DNA of 64,000 nt from Lepiota brunneoincarnata (lineage: Eukaryota > Basidiomycota > Agaricomycetes > Agaricales > Agaricaceae), in the NCBI GenBank assembly GCA_023014365.1, contig JAEBUN010000055.1, positions 124,001 through 188,000 of the forward strand. Direction: 5' to 3'. The notes beneath the pieces are model-generated. The model saw only the letters and a program-made list of their open reading frames with translations. It searched no databases and was not told the DNA's origin. Both the position numbers and the translations under genes were made by a program. Below, one piece after another: positions 33,501 to 47,013 of this stretch (position 1 is its first letter; each line of letters begins with the position of its first letter).

Positions 33501-34619
33501 CGCCCTGAATCGGGATGCGCCTGAACCACTTCACATCCCACTTAAAAGCTTTAGTAATCGACATGCGGTCGAACTACGCAGTAATCTCGGCACCTATCTG
33601 ACAAGGAACGGCATCCACGCGCGGGAAGTTTACCGCGCTGGTGGTATGTCTCGGCTCCCTGGGATGATACACAAGGTTCTTCGCGAACTTTGGGAGCATG
33701 TAGCTAAGCCAATATTAGATGCCCTTGGTTACTCTGTACGTCCTCTTTCCCCCTTATTGATCGTAATACTGATGACTCGATCCAGGTGCCAAATCCACGC
33801 AGACCTCGCATTTGGTGGTGTCCCACCGGCCCTCTTACATTTCTTCCCATCCACGCTGCGGGAATATACGCCCAGGAGAATGCTCGGGCCGGGCCTTGCG
33901 TGTCGGACTTTGTCGTTTCTTCGTACACTCCAACTGTCAGCACTCTTCTGGACAAGGTTAAATTAGGGCATGGAACGGACCAAGCACCCACCAGCTTGCT
34001 TCTGGTCAGCCAATCGTCCACTCCAGGTTTGCCCCACATCCCGGCCGCGGGGAAGGAAACACATATGCTGAGGGATATGATGGGGAGGGAACATATCGGC
34101 ACCTCGTTGCTGGCGGATGCTGCTGCCACTAGAACGCAAGTCATAGAAGAGATGCAGACGCATAACTGGGTGCATTTCTCTTGCCACGCGGTTCAGGATC
34201 AAGAAGAACCTCTCAGGAGCGGAGTACGCCTCCATGACGGCCGAGTGGATCTGATAGAGATGATGAAACAACGCATGTCAAGACCCGAACATGCCTTCTT
34301 GTCTGCGTGCCAGACAAGCACAGGTTACGAGAAACTCTCCGACGAGGCAGTTCATCTTGCCGCTGGGATGTTGGCTGCGGGATATCGAGGTGTTGTTGCA
34401 ACGATGTGGTCGATCAAGGATGAACACGGACCCGAGATCGCGAGAGATTTCTACCAGCATCTCCTCAAAGGGCCCTTGGGGGAATCAGGTTCAAGACGGC
34501 TTGATCATGTGCAAGCTGCTTATGCGCTTGACAAGAGCACTCGGATGATTCGAGAGAGGCTTGGAGATACGGAGTATGGGCTCCTGACATGGGTACCATA
34601 TGTTCACTTTGGATTCTGA
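30586..34619 (+). CDS. TPR-CHAT protein: kinesin-light-chain-type TPR array with caspase-like protease domain
   Basis: Two exons (to 33735 and from 33786; intron 33736-33785, GT-AG) join SVPNPRRPRIWWCPTGPLTF. ATG 30586 is the first ATG of the frame; upstream exons are possible. From about 30910 to 32850 there are about 14 repeats of 45 residues with consensus LADIEKAISNQQRAIELTPE then GHADLPSRLNNLGISFQ, a tetratricopeptide array. A helical linker follows, then a CHAT domain with the family His in VHFSCHAVQD (about 34185) and Cys in FLSACQTSTG (about 34310), the caspase-type dyad. It ends LLTWVPYVHFGF. Total about 1,330 residues. CHAT proteases are known in regulated cell death and defence in bacteria and fungi; the role here is inferred only. 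Confidence 0.88.
30910..32850 (+). repeat. In-gene tandem array of 135-bp TPR-coding units
   Basis: About 14 direct repeats of 135 bp. Recurring DNA blocks such as GACATCGAAAAGGC and CTCACTCCAGAGGGTCATGC show high similarity at nucleotide level, so recent expansion or gene conversion is likely. Confidence 0.85.
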
Positions 34620-37600
34620 ACGAACCTGCTGTCGATTTATATATCTCCTTTCTGACCCAGTCACGACGATGAAGTAGGCTTCTCCCCTGCTATTAGCCTC
34701 TACGACAGCTTTTACCATCTCAGTCATCTTCTGCGTTCTCAATTGGATCTATTCCAAAAGTATGTGACAGGTGGTGTCCGTCAGAAATTTCGGGAAGCCT
34801 GGAGTCTGTGGATATTCCTTATTCATGACATTAGATCAAGAAACAATGCCCGGTCTAGGCTAAAGCAATTATTTTTCAGTGCTAACGGCATCCTGGTAGG
34901 CATGCAAGATTCTTATCGTAATACAAGTGCGCTGGCGGCTACCCCCCGACAGCCACCATACGCAGCTCACCACGTTCTGATTCATTGATGCTAGCAAATG
35001 AGGCGCCCGGGGTGTCTACTTAAAAAAACACGGACACAAGCAGACTGGGACCGGACATACCTTTTCACTGATTAACCGCCTGTGAAAATCTATAAGGGGG
35101 CGTTCTAACTGGCAACAGGGTAGAGAAATGCTTAGCTTGTCATCGAGATCCGGACTCAATAAGCAGGTCATGATGCATCCACGAAGGAGCGGGGGTGCGG
35201 AAAAAATTATGCACATGAGCACGCAAGGCTGCAAACGTGGGTTTAGCGTGCGGACCACATAGGGTCCAGCGCAAGGAACTCTAGGGTATCAACGCTGTCC
35301 GACTGGTATCACCCGGGTCGAAGACCGCCGATAAACGGAAAACCCCACGTTGAAGTGGAGAGCGCCGTCCATGGACACTGGCACTCCAACAAGAGCCCAG
35401 CATCTCTAGTACACCTGGGAAGCCCAAGCCACTGTATTCTGACGGCCAGCGAGGAATCCAGGCGTCCCAATCAGATGGGCGCAACTCCCCAAGCGATAGC
35501 ACACAGTGGTAACAAAAGTCGAATCACCTCAGGTTCGGATCCAAACCCGAGATGGCCGAGTTGAGCTACAAAAGCACACCGTCGCAAGAGGTGTTGTTAA
35601 GAATCCTGCGATTTCCGCTGGCGGGGGAGGGTTGGTGTCATTCAGGACACAGCCTGGTGTCCTTAACCCCGGGTTGCCCCGCCAAAACGCTCCGTATGCC
35701 GGCCAGCACAACACTCTGGCGACGGATGCTATCACCCGCTTGGAGTAACCAATCAACGACAGATGATGTCTCTGGCAAACTCAAGTTTGCGCCAGAGTCT
35801 GTCAGAGGGCCCCACTATCGCTTTCCCGTATCTATGACTTCACCATTACCCCAAAACTGGTGAATATTTCATGGGCGGAGGAGCGAAAAGCGTGGACATA
35901 GAGATTTTGTGAGATGTGATGCATAGAATTATGCATTGGCATCGGTGGCGATTTGTGAGAGCGAACAAAGGACAAGCCTAACAAACACGTGAGAAGGACG
36001 CGGCCTATGCCGTAGGTTCTGAAGCACTGATGAGTCGATCGAACAATGAGGTAATAGAAAGATGGGAGAAAACCGACCTGGAGGTACGGAGGAACTAGGT
36101 GTAGAACGACGAGCATACCAAGATGTCACAGTAATCTGCATGTGGATCCAGTTGAGTATGAGGAGAGGTAGTTCAAAGCTTCTACCTTGCCCAGTGAGAT
36201 CGCCCAGCTCAAACACTGCGGCCAAACATGGAGCGATCGCAGGTTTCGATGCCGAAGGGTCAGAGATCCATCAGTGGTATGAGGTTCCGCTGGGGTTCCG
36301 TCATCCAGAAAGCCTGGGCAGTCATAAGAATGGGAAACATCATACGACACTGGTGTGATATGGAGTGAACTGCTTTCATACACCTGCTACCTGTCCTGGG
36401 TCTGCAAATGTTACGGTATGTCTCGATCCCCACTGCCACGAGTGAGCTCCGACATCGTGATGAGCGGGAGAGGGCATGAAGCGAACTAACCTGACATCCA
36501 CTCAGCAACAGCAAGAGGTGATGCCGATCATGATTTGAGGCCATCCTGACAAGAGGAGGAGGTGTGTGACAAGTCGTGGCAGCTGTGGATGTTCCGTACA
36601 CCGACCCAAGGCACGAGCCGCATGCCAGAAAAAAGTGGAGATAACGTAAGCAAGGTGAACCGGCCCTCAATCAATCGATCAGTGCCTCAGTTCCAGCATA
36701 GACGCCACTACAACAATAGACCACGCCCTGACGGGGTCAAGGTTAGGATCCATTATGGACCTTCGATTGCTGCGCAGACTTCATTGAACCGCAGGAAAAG
36801 GTGTCAGCTGTGGTGCTCAGGCTGGGGTTCACCTTCGGGTTCAGTAAAAGTCCACCAGCGCCTCTACACCGTCCGGGATACAATGCCGCTCATGTCCTAA
36901 ACAAGTAATGAAGGCAGTATCCCACCATGAGAAACCGCCCCGGAGTGATGTTGGTGCGAAAACAGGGCCTAAGGTTTGTGGAGAATAAAGCATGAAATCT
37001 GGACGGTCAGCTCGACCTAGTGCCAATGCTTTAGATGTTCACAAGTCTTTACAGACATCGGAACGCTTCAGGCGTTCCGTCCCATTTCATTTCATTTGGA
37101 TGTTTGGATACTCCGTTTCAATTTGCAACAATTTCTCTTTCGTTCATTACGGTCCTCGGAGCTTGAGGTGCTTTTCTCGATAACGCTCTGAAGGCTGATT
37201 CCGGCCTTGGGTAGAATATGACCCGCCACACCGTAACGCGCTGCGCATGGCGATAAGGCCCCCGGAGCCATGAATCTGGGTCGTAAGAACCTACCGCTCT
37301 TCTGTGCCGCTGCAGCGGTGAGTTCGAGTTCTTAACTAAACCTGTGGGGTCTCTGGTATGTCTACTCCGCAAGAAGCGGTTGTGGACCCTCGGGAGCCTT
37401 GGACAGCATCTTTACTCAGAAATAATGACGCCTCGTGGATGTCCTTGAAATGTAAAACTATACTTCGTCTGATCCCGGGGGCACTGCAATACATGGGAGC
37501 CAGGGATTGCCAAATTGGCGGATATCAAAGGATAAAGATGGTGTTGCCGCTCAAGAAATCGAGAAATTGGGGGCTTCTAAAGATGCGTATCAATGCCAAG

Positions 37601-38800
37601 GTGTCAAGTTGTACGGAGTTCATACTGCCTCTCGTTCTTGTAATTATAGGAAAGTTATACGCTGAAGCCTGAAGCCTGAGGCTATGTCCAAATCAATCAT
37701 AAGCTTCTTGTAGCTCTTCTATAATTTTACTATTCTGCACTTCGGGATAGAGGTGCGAAGAGCATTTTATCATGGCAGGCTGTGTCCAAAATTCAGGTGA
37801 TCGGAGCACGCTTTCTTCGTGCAGTATGTCGTAACTGGGTTCTAGCAATCTGTTCGTTGGGGAATGAGCTGGAGAAGCTAAAGGGAAAATACGTCTCATT
37901 CCCGCATTTGAGATGTTGAGACGGCATGTATTTGGGGTCTTTCTTTTGTGCTCCGCCCCCGGATCGAAGGCGAGTCATATCAGTGGCCAGGGATCTGCTA
38001 GTGCGTGCTTCGCGGCCGGTTGACACAATTACTGTTTCCCGCGACGATATATAACAGGATAGTGGCAGGCCCAGGATAAGGTTTGACGCTCGACACGCCT
38101 TCAGGGGTGAGGGAACCCCCTGGCATCCCGATGTCGCTCGCCACGCGTTCGCTTCGCTTCCACTGCTTTCCCCTGCCCTCCACAACAAGTATGTAAGTAT
38201 ATGAGGGGTTAAGTCCAAGTCCGCTGGTACGGGCCGATTACGGCAAGACCCGGGGGCGCGGGTACATAGAACGCCAACGCCACCTGGAAACGAATTGTCA
38301 TTTCGGTCCTTGAGAGTTCTAAGTAGGTTTATGTCGTGTGTCCTTGATGGGTTATATGAATGTCACACTTGACTCTTCCTCTTCGTTTTGTCTTTCCTTT
38401 CTACCCTGAGCAATTTTGGAATGACACCAATAATCAGGACAGCCAGTGGCAGGATACATAGTGAAGTGCAATGCGTGTAATTAAACCCAGGGGCTTGCCC
38501 TAGAACCATTGGGCGTTCTAAACCGCCATGTTCAGACAGGTAGGATCTACCATATCCCATATGCCCACTACCGAGTCCCTGGTCTTGTAAATGGGTCAGG
38601 ACATGCCGTAAAATCTGGTAGCGATGAAGTTAACGTACATGTTCGCAGTTGGGAGGAACTGGCAATGGTTTTCCATTGAACAAGTAAGTAGGGGGCGTGG
38701 TGGAGCACATTATTTGCCAGTCATCACCGTGGTTGAAGCGATCCAAGTGCGCCGTGATCCGCTAGGGTATGAAATACCTATGGTAAATATATGCGATGGT
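34620..38800. other. Gene-poor 4.2-kb stretch
   Basis: No gene recognised. A minus-strand frame at about 35830-36116 includes hydrophobic, membrane-like segments (QVGFLPSFYYLIVRSTHQCF and RVLLTCLLGLSFV) and, with neighbouring frames to 36670, may be a decayed membrane-protein gene. I cannot assign it. Confidence 0.3.
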
Positions 38801-38808
38801 GAGAAAAT

Positions 38809-39774
38809 CTAGTGCTTAGCCAACGCACGCGACGGCCAGCGGTTCCTTGACAGCCCTGGGCAAATCAACATGATGGTTTCTGTCACGAACAAGTGATCGG
38901 GTATTCGGCATACCTGATCCTGGAAATCAACCCAAGACGTCTCGCACTCTGGCTCATCAAAATCCACGACCCAGTGTCCCCATATTCCACTCCATTTCCC
39001 CTTCACTATTGTTAAAGCTGATGGGGTAGTAATACCGAAAGACATACCAAGTCTTCACAAAATGATGGCTTCAACTCAACATCGTGAATTTGAGCTGGTG
39101 ACCTTTTACACTCTTCCATCCCAGCCTGTCCATGATTCTCACCGGCCGATTTCGCTGTGTATTCTCTCGTTCTATACCGCAGACAGTGCTCCCCTCGCCT
39201 CAGTTGATCCCACCTTGACGACTCCCAGGACAATAAGCCTCGGCCTCGCGTCGCGAGAGCCAACTGCGGTGGATGGTAGGACCGACCTGGAATTAGGGTG
39301 TCCCTTACAGCCGCGTCACCTCCGTGGTTACTTCCAGACACAATAATCCCGATAGGTAGCAGCCACACGAACACGATGCACAAGATACCAATATACGTCC
39401 CCGAAGAACAGGGCTTCGTGCCCTCCTCAGCCTCGTACCTGTGTAGAGGTTCGTCGTTGGTATCGAGGTGAGCTGCTGATGAATGAAGGCGAGTAGTGGG
39501 CAGAAGAGGCTGGGTTTGATCATAGCAGATCGGGGGGGTCTGTTGCGGATCGTATTGGTGATGATGATGATCAACCGCCGGACTTTTGGCGCCATTCCGC
39601 AATCAGCTGGGTCTCTCGCGAGACCCCCTGTTCTCCCGTATCACAGAGTAAAACACACTCACCCTGCCTGAGGTTGGGCATTGCGGGAGGCTGTTTCGAC
39701 TCTATCGCATGCATTGTAGGCAGGGTAAGGCGAGAATTCACTGTCCGGAAAGATGTGTTCGTTCCCGATGTCAT
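38809..39774 (-). CDS. Hypothetical single-pass membrane protein, exon structure unresolved
   Basis: One minus-strand frame (39602-39300) is Pro/His/Gln-rich and then has a transmembrane segment (CIVFVWLLPIGIIVSG). The reading probably continues across introns to GKWSGIWGHWVVDFDEPECE near 38960. Upstream, MHAIESKQPPAMPNLRQG could be the first exon. A short Pro-rich cytoplasmic region followed by one membrane span suggests a type II or anchored protein. No family recognised. Ends and exon borders are uncertain. Confidence 0.3.
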
Positions 39775-39859
39775 TACTTGCCCTTGGGCAGTTATGGCAG
39801 AGGCAGGGGGTAGGGGCGGCGTATGCTTACCGGAATCGAGCCTCGGCAGCCGAACCTGA

Positions 39860-40939
39860 TGTGGCAGTTGCTCGGTGTATTGCCATTTCCTGACAGGAAG
39901 AGTCTCTCAGAGTTGGAGGAGACAGTGGAAGATGGGCAGATGGGCAGTGCTACGAGGAGAGGATGAGCAAGCTCGTTCACTAAGGCACTTTTCATGGGCT
40001 GGGGGAAGGCGTGGCGACGACAAGGGTATAATGAGTTGGAAGGTCCAAATTGGTTACCTCACGGCTACTGGCTGCCTAGAATAAGCTCATACGAGATGCT
40101 TTAATCGCACGACAGAGTGGTGGTGGCCATGAATCGCAAATAGGCAACTGGCGCACGTGTGTCCGTCGACCAATCTGGTCTCTGTATTCATAATGACTGG
40201 TAAATGTATAGGTTCTAGGCCTCTGGCAGCTGGATGTCGCATTGAATAGTGCAGGAAGTTATGATAGAAATGAAGGATGTGCTTGCTGTGCTCGCATCAA
40301 GGAGCAGTGCGTGAGAAGAAGAGAGGCATGCCCCACGTTCAGGATAGGGCGCGCCTGACGGGAGAAGAGCGGGATAATTTTCCCCGATAGTCACGCCGCC
40401 TATTCCTGAGATAACATTGTTTCTTCTTGGTCCCCCTCAGCATGGGCCAGGGAACGGCGGCAGATCAGCAGGCCAGGAAGTCTGACTGTGATTGGCACCT
40501 ATCTTCTTCTTTCACCATGTGCCTCCATAACAACTGACGACAGAAATACACCCGGTTATCATTATACCCCGGATCCGTAGGACTCGTTCTTGGAACGATA
40601 GAGCTCCTGGCAGTCTACATTGTGCAGTTGTAGCGGAACTTCTAAAGGGCGGAACGGGATTTCGGGGTCACTCATATGCTTGGGTTCAACGGATGGAGTA
40701 TAACCATGGATCTTAGCTCGAAAAATTGTTGGGACACAGTGGGAATAGTTTGTTCCTTACTTTAAACGCAATCAAACAATTGATTCTTTCAATTCAATCC
40801 ACCTCCATTCAGATCGCCAAGCTGACTAAATGACCACCCAACTTAATCCTTTAAATATCCATGATACGACCCATACCGTAGTCCTCTACATTCGCAGATA
40901 CACAAGGCGACTTTTCCTCCGTTCGCCAGAGAAAGCGCC
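39860..40939. other. Intergenic region upstream of the DUF6534-like gene
   Basis: No gene seen. The AT-rich stretch 40740-40940 is the probable promoter and leader of the membrane-protein gene. Confidence 0.4.
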
Positions 40940-42270
40940 ATGTCTCAAGACCCTACCGCTACCCTCCTAGGGTATTCCATGATGAGTTTTGGGGGGCTGG
41001 GAGTTCTGGAAATCGGCCTCTGCATCAGCTTTTTGTTATTCGGCGTGGTGATCTGCCAGAGCGTAATTTATTTCAAGACGTACTCGCGGGACGACCCCAA
41101 CCCTCTTAAGCTGCTGGTGTGTGCCTCGTTTGTTGATGACTTGGAAGAGTTTTATTCTCCTTCTCCGCAGGTCGGCGTCTTGTTGTAGGTGATAATTTCG
41201 AGGCACATGGATATTGTCCTGACTGGCCCCTGTTTTGACGAAAAGACTTCTGGAATTGGCACATTCGGCTTCTATTACGGCTATTGTTTATGTTATTTCT
41301 ATCACATTTAGTAACCGCGATCCGATCCCTCAGAACTCGTATGGCCTAGCCACGACGAATATTCTCGAGAATCTCATTGCGCTGATGGTACAGGTACGCA
41401 TTGCGTCCGAAAAGTGTCGGGATCTTGATTTCTGAATGTTTGGGCAAGTCATTCTTTTCGTACCGTGTCTATCGGCTCTCGAAGAGAGTGTCGCTTGGAC
41501 TGTTGTGTTTGCTCTTGGCGTTGCTGCGACTTGTTGCTGGTGCCGTTGTAGCCGTGGAGAGTTTTATAGATGTACCGAGGGTGCCGAATGGCCTTGTGTT
41601 GATCACGAGGTTTGGCTGGGCGATTACGACTGCATTTACGGTTGGTGCCGTGTCGGATGTGGTGATTGCGTCACTTCAGGTGTACTATCTACGGGATTGT
41701 GTTCGTGGGTTGCAGGATTATAGGTATGTTTGGTGTTTGGTTTTTGCTTTATATAGGATAGTTGACAAGGCGACTCCCTGATGTAGGACACTCGCGACTG
41801 TGGAAAATGTGATCAATTGGTGTTTGCGTAAGTGCAGCGTTGCTGATTTGTTCTGATTAGACTGACTTGGAATCGATTAGAGACCGGGTTATTAACGAGG
41901 TAAAAAATTGGTCCTTCTTTGTGTGATTATGGTATAGACTCGGTTCCTGTGTGACAGCATCACCTCGCTGCTGGTCATTATCTGCGTAAGTCGTAGTATG
42001 ACGAATACATGTTTTCTGGATGGTGCTGACCTAAATATAGTTCCAGATCATGAGGAACCGTGCGTTTTTATTGTCTTGTCATTCGATTTCGTCCTGACCA
42101 ACCCGCAAAGAGGTGTGGGTAGCGATCTACCTGGTTCTCGCAAAGTGTAAGTGCAGGCTTTTAATAGCATCTCGCTTCACTGTCCCCGTACTAATAGAGC
42201 TCTTGGCTTAGTATATACAAACTCGCTTCTGACTGCGTATGGTGTTATCGCCTTGTGTCTGATGGCCTGA
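40940..42270 (+). CDS. DUF6534-type multi-spanning membrane protein (multi-exon)
   Basis: ATG 40940 starts MSQDPTATLLGYSMMSFGGL. The first membrane segment leads into QSVIYFKTYSRDDPNPLKLL, matching the family's first loop. Later exons give SFFSYRVYRLSKR (after an intron near 41396-41450), GWAITTAFTVGAVSDVVIAS, YYLRDCVRGLQDYR, and, across several short introns, VENVINW and KLYTNSLLTA. The last is the C-terminal signature of the fungal DUF6534 group, here read as KVYTNSLLTA in the genomic frame. The stop is TGA 42268-42270. About seven membrane segments are expected. Exons between 41120 and 41240 could not be resolved, so a defect there is possible. Function unknown; expanded in Agaricomycetes. 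Confidence 0.6.
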
Positions 42271-44489
42271 GGATTTATTTGCGAGATAGGCTTCTCCTTC
42301 GGCCGGCTCGGCGAGAGGGAGTGAAAGTGATCGGGTGCTCCAATGGTGAGTCTGGAAGTGCTACCCACCACTCCAATCGTAGTCTCGGTGTGTTTTCTTT
42401 TTTTTGCGCTGAACCCAAGGGTTGGCTCAAGTTGATGCTTTAGAACGGAACGATACTAGCGCCGCGATCAAGCTTTGTCCTGTATGTCATTCTGGCGAAA
42501 GGTCAGTGGGTAGTACTGAAATGGGTAATCAGGTTCATCCTGCTATGAAAGCGTCATCGCCAACGAAAATAGGTTTTACTACTGCTGTATGAAGGAATCA
42601 GAACAATGAACTACAGTCGAGGTGACATCAGTCCGTGCAATCGGCAAAGTTGACCGATCAAGGTAAAGAGGGGAGGGGATGAGTGTCGGTGAGAAGTGGG
42701 CTATCTCGAAGGGCATAGTTATGCTGTGATATGTGATATTCGAGAACACGACCATCAGAGCAGTGGTACGGCGATGAGGCTTGAAAATCTCCGGCAGGGT
42801 CGGCGTATATTGTATTATTTTTGGGTCATTTGATGTATCGATGGGAGATGGGACAAACTTGATATCAGATGGGAGATCTGGGAAGAAGAAAGAAACGGTG
42901 GCAAGTCTTGCGTGTCTCAAAAATGGCGGGAGAGGGAGCGGCAGAATGGTGCTGGATGGGCTGGAATGAACGCGTTGAGATGGGTGAGTTTACTGGCAAG
43001 AATCAAGTTTAGGTGTGCAAGGGCTAGAATGTAATTCATATTGAAACTATTTATAGTATAATAAGGACTCCGAGTTGAGGTGAGAGAGGAGTTGGTACAC
43101 AAGACTATAGCCCTGAAAATCGTTCGGAATGAGTTGCTCCATTCGTGCACGAGGGATGAGTGACTATCTATCTCTGTGGTCTGGAGGGGACGGATGAAAA
43201 ACAACGTGGTGGTAGAGTGGCGGGGATTAAGTTTAGAATTGGGAGGCTATGTGGGGTGGGTGGGTGCATCGTGGCTTGTGGTCGGTAGTAGTTGTATTCA
43301 GTTTTACGGCGTGTGGAATGCGGATGAGTTTGTGTGGTGTGGTGCGGTGCGTCGAGTGAGGATTTCCCTCGGAGAACGCTCATAAAAGGAGGAGTTGCAA
43401 GTCCGCGAATACGGGGGAGTTACCGGGTACCCTGCGCCAGAGTCTTACCTTCTGCCTCGTGGCCTGCGCCCTCCTCTGTCGCAAAAAGGGTGTTACATAC
43501 TGTGACCGGGAGTCGGGTATTCTATGATCCCAGACGGAGAATTGGTGCCGCCATCCACGGCCGGTGGGGGGGGGGGGGGAGGGAGAAAAATGGGGTGCCC
43601 AGTGACTGGGGCCACTGGTGGTGATAGATGATTTGTGGGTGGATACGATGGGTGCTGTGAAGAAGGTGTATATGTGTGTTGTGGACGATCGGATGGAGGC
43701 TGTTGAAAGAAATCTGGAATCCACAGCCCAGGGAAGGGGAAGCAGGGATCTCGGGATCAGACAGGGCGCTTGGGGGAATTGAACTAGCCACTCAGGACAT
43801 TGTGTTTACGGCATCGGACGCGGGACGGGCGCCGTTGATGCTGGAAGATTGGGTAAGAAGGTGGGTGGGAGAGGTAGGCGGCACGTGTTCAAGGCGGAGG
43901 AGAAGGAAAAATACAATAATCCTTATTTGTGAAGCGGATACGGCGGGCGTAGAGAGATAGGCCGGAGCTTGAGGACGTAAGGACGGGATCGGTCTAGTTT
44001 CTGCGGGGACAGGCAAGCTAAGGAGGAAGCCAGGGTTGTTTTTGTACACACGAGAGGGCTTCTGGAGGGAAGAGGCCGAGGACTTTGTGGCGCAGCGTCT
44101 GGGAGGCGCAGGCGCAGACTCGGAGTTGGAAAAGGCGAGCCGTGTGAAGGCGGCTAAATAGACATCATATGATGCGGGGTGCGAGAAGAATATGCCTGAA
44201 AAGGAAGGTCGTCGTCGTTGCGAGCGGGGTAGAGCACTGTACGCGGTAAGGCAGATGGATGGCAGAGAGAGGAGCGGGTGGGCTGGGTAGGGAGCGTCGG
44301 GAGAGCGCCACTGAATAACCAGAAAAGGAAATATAAGGCGGCCATGAGGCGGGGGGGTGGCTGGGGTACGTGTGCGTGTGACGTGAAGAGCGGGCGGTGC
44401 CGAGATCTGGGTGTTACGGCTGTACGGTGGTGAGTGGAGTTTATCAAGGAAAAAGAAAAGAGGAGAGAATCAACAACCTGTTCCATCCT
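42271..44489. other. 2.2-kb stretch without a recognised gene
   Basis: GT- and GA-rich sequence. Contains a run of 14 G residues (43566-43579). The right end serves as the upstream region of the zinc-finger gene. Open frames on either strand lack family features. Confidence 0.4.
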
Positions 44490-46739
44490 ATGGACTCTTC
44501 CTCCACCCCGCTTGACTCTCAAGACTCAAATGCTCATCTCGCTTCTCTCCTCGCCGACTCGTACAAAGAGTCTGACGCTCTCCGCAGGGAACTCTCCACT
44601 CTTCGCAAACGCGCTGAAAATGCGGAGCGGCTCCTCCACTCCATCCAGTCCGTCCAGCACGCCCCAGACGGTTCCCAGAACGGCACTATCCATGAAACTT
44701 CCCGTCTTCTCATCGAGTTTGAAGACCGAGCCACCCGTGCAGAGCGGGCCAGGGACGAGGCAGAGTCCCGCAGACGCGCCCTCCACGAGAGCTGGCTCCA
44801 GCTTGACCGTTACCTAGCTCACATCGAGCTCAGGGCCGCAGACGCACGCCAGGCCTTTGTACGTGTCCTCACAGACCCCTCTGCCCCACCTCTCTCTCTC
44901 CCGACAACATCCACTCATGTCCCTCCATCGGTACGCTCCCTCCTCCCTCCCAAGTCCCATCACCCGTACTTACTCAGCCCTCGTCTCCAGTCCTCTGCCC
45001 ATGTCTTTCCTCCTCTTCCTCCTCCGCCGAACCCTAACCCATCCCGCCGTCCGCGCACCCCGAGCATGGATGCTTCCTTTGCTGCCCAGCCACCCCCCTC
45101 CAAGCGATCAAGAGGCAATAGCGATGATCGCTCGCGCCGGTATCCAGACCAGGTAGGGGTTTCCTTCTCGCTGTTCTCACCAATTGCGCCTTCTAATGTT
45201 ATTTATTTATTTATTTTTTTACAGCCCTACCCGCCCCCAAACTATGACGACTATCGTCTCCGTCGCGAACCCCGTATGATTCGTCCCCCAGGCCACCGTT
45301 CCCGCAGCCGTTCCTCTGAGAGATCTATCTCTTCCGTGGACGAGATGCTCCTCCAGGCAACAGCCGCCGAATCCAACGGCACTACCCCCAACGGCGCTAA
45401 TCCGTCTCAGATCCCCCGCTCCCGCACCGCTGGTACCACCACCACCACCACCGCCGTCGTCGCCGGCACCTCTGTCGACGACCGTCGTCCCGTTATACAC
45501 CCTCAAAATACCTACCCCTCACTCCAACGCTCTCACCCCGACTCGCCACCCTATCCGAATCGTCCCCGCGGGGACCATAACCACCCTGGACAGGTTCAGC
45601 CGTATCAGACCCATGTGTTTGCCCCTGTCGTCACTGGTGCCCCTCCAAAGAAGCAAAAGTACACCCCCGGCGTCACTCCCACAGCACCCAACATCGGTAT
45701 GTCACTCTACACAATACACGACCGTGCGACACGTCTAATCTGGTTTTTTTATTCTCTGCAGGCCCTATTGAAACGCCACCCGCCCCTGCGCCACCGGTTG
45801 CTGCATTTCCACCCACCAATGCAGAGGGCCAGCGAATATGCCGACAATGTGGCCTTCCGGGTCGGTACAAAGACGGAAAGTGTGTCGAGAAGTGGGGTCC
45901 CGGCCCGATGGGCCCCGGAACAGTCTGTGATAGGTTCGTGCTCCTTGCTACATGGTTGATTCTTCTTCTCCTCTAAACCCTTTGTGTGCAGATGCCGAAA
46001 AAAGATGAAGCGTGTCGAACGCCGCGGCACGCTTGAACAACAGCTTGCCAACACGAGTTCCCTTGGTTCTATTGCGAACATGCAGCAGCGTACCGCCCAA
46101 CAGGCTGAACGCCCTCTTCAGCGTTCGGACACGGTCCTCACAACGCATCAGTCTCAGGGCAACACCCAACTGAGTTTTTCGCGGGATAGGGCCGAGCCAA
46201 CAAGCTTCCGTTCCCTCATGAGCCCTGGGAAGTCGGCCCGTGCTATCAGCCCTCCCCCAGCCATTGCATCACTCAAGGACGAGGACGAGCCCAATGCGCC
46301 ACTAACAGCAGCAGCAGCAGTCGCAACAGCGGCATCAGTCGCACCCATCCCATCAGCAGCCAGCCGGTCAAGCTCAAGAAATGGTAGACCAAAGCACCTC
46401 GTCGTTCCAGCAACCAAACGGTCACCGCTGGCGTCTGGGTCCGTCTCGGGGGATACCAAGGACGCCTCACCAGGCGCCCGGCCAGAGATAGACGCAGAGA
46501 CAGATGCAGACGCAGAGGCGGAAGTAGATGCAGATGCCGAGGCAGAAGGAGAAAACGAGGAATATGAAATCGAAGACGATGATGACCCTCCCCCTCGCCG
46601 CAAGGCTGCCCGTGACATCATGAGCGTTCGTGAGGCAGTGCGAGAGGCAGACGAGGAACTCCTCGAGGCTGTTGATGCGGCCGAAGCTAACAGCAGCAGT
46701 TCTCACGTAGGTGGGCGAAGGTATCACGACGACGATTGA
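44490..46739 (+). CDS. Zinc-finger protein with CxxC...CxxC motif and coiled coil
   Basis: Four exons (44490-45152, 45225-45696, 45762-45933, 45992-46739) give exactly 684 residues. The N-terminal part is a coiled coil (SYKESDALRRELSTLRKRAE). Long Pro/Ser/Arg-rich disordered regions follow. A compact Cys motif spans the third intron: RICRQCGLPGRYKDGKCVEK, then GTVCDRCRKKMKRVERRG, giving a CxxC...C...CxxC zinc site followed by basic residues, GATA-finger-like in layout. A Ser/Ala-rich part and a very acidic repeat (alternating DA/EA pairs) end the protein. Probably nuclear and DNA- or chromatin-binding. The family is known to me only as a conserved basidiomycete protein. Confidence 0.8.
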
Positions 46740-47013
46740 CGACTTGGCTTTTTTTTGTTCTTGCATTTTCTCCGGTTATATACCCCAATGGCATTATTTC
46801 GATTGTTTGTAGTTGTACCGTCCAATATCACGTGATGTCCTTTTATGGAGTACTCGGCTCATCGACGACGCTCTCCACGGACGAAACCAACGAAACGATC
46901 TGCAACAACAACCAGAACACATTAATCACGACTGCAATTTGGTCTGGCATTCACTTGCTCTGACCTTGTAACGATTTACTCTCAGACTCTTTCTGACTCA
47001 CTTTATCTATTCT
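46740..47013. other. Short intergenic region
   Basis: 274 bp between two co-directional genes; holds the terminator of the zinc-finger gene and the promoter of the BCAS3-like gene. Confidence 0.4.

Noticed and set aside
35509..35575. tRNA-like sequence (GGTTCGGATCCAAACC-type arm)
   Set aside because: The T-arm consensus is imperfect and no acceptor stem, D-arm or box A could be placed.
43566..43579. Run of 14 G as a functional G-quadruplex
   Set aside because: A single homopolymer in an otherwise featureless spacer and prone to sequencing error; nothing around it supports a function.
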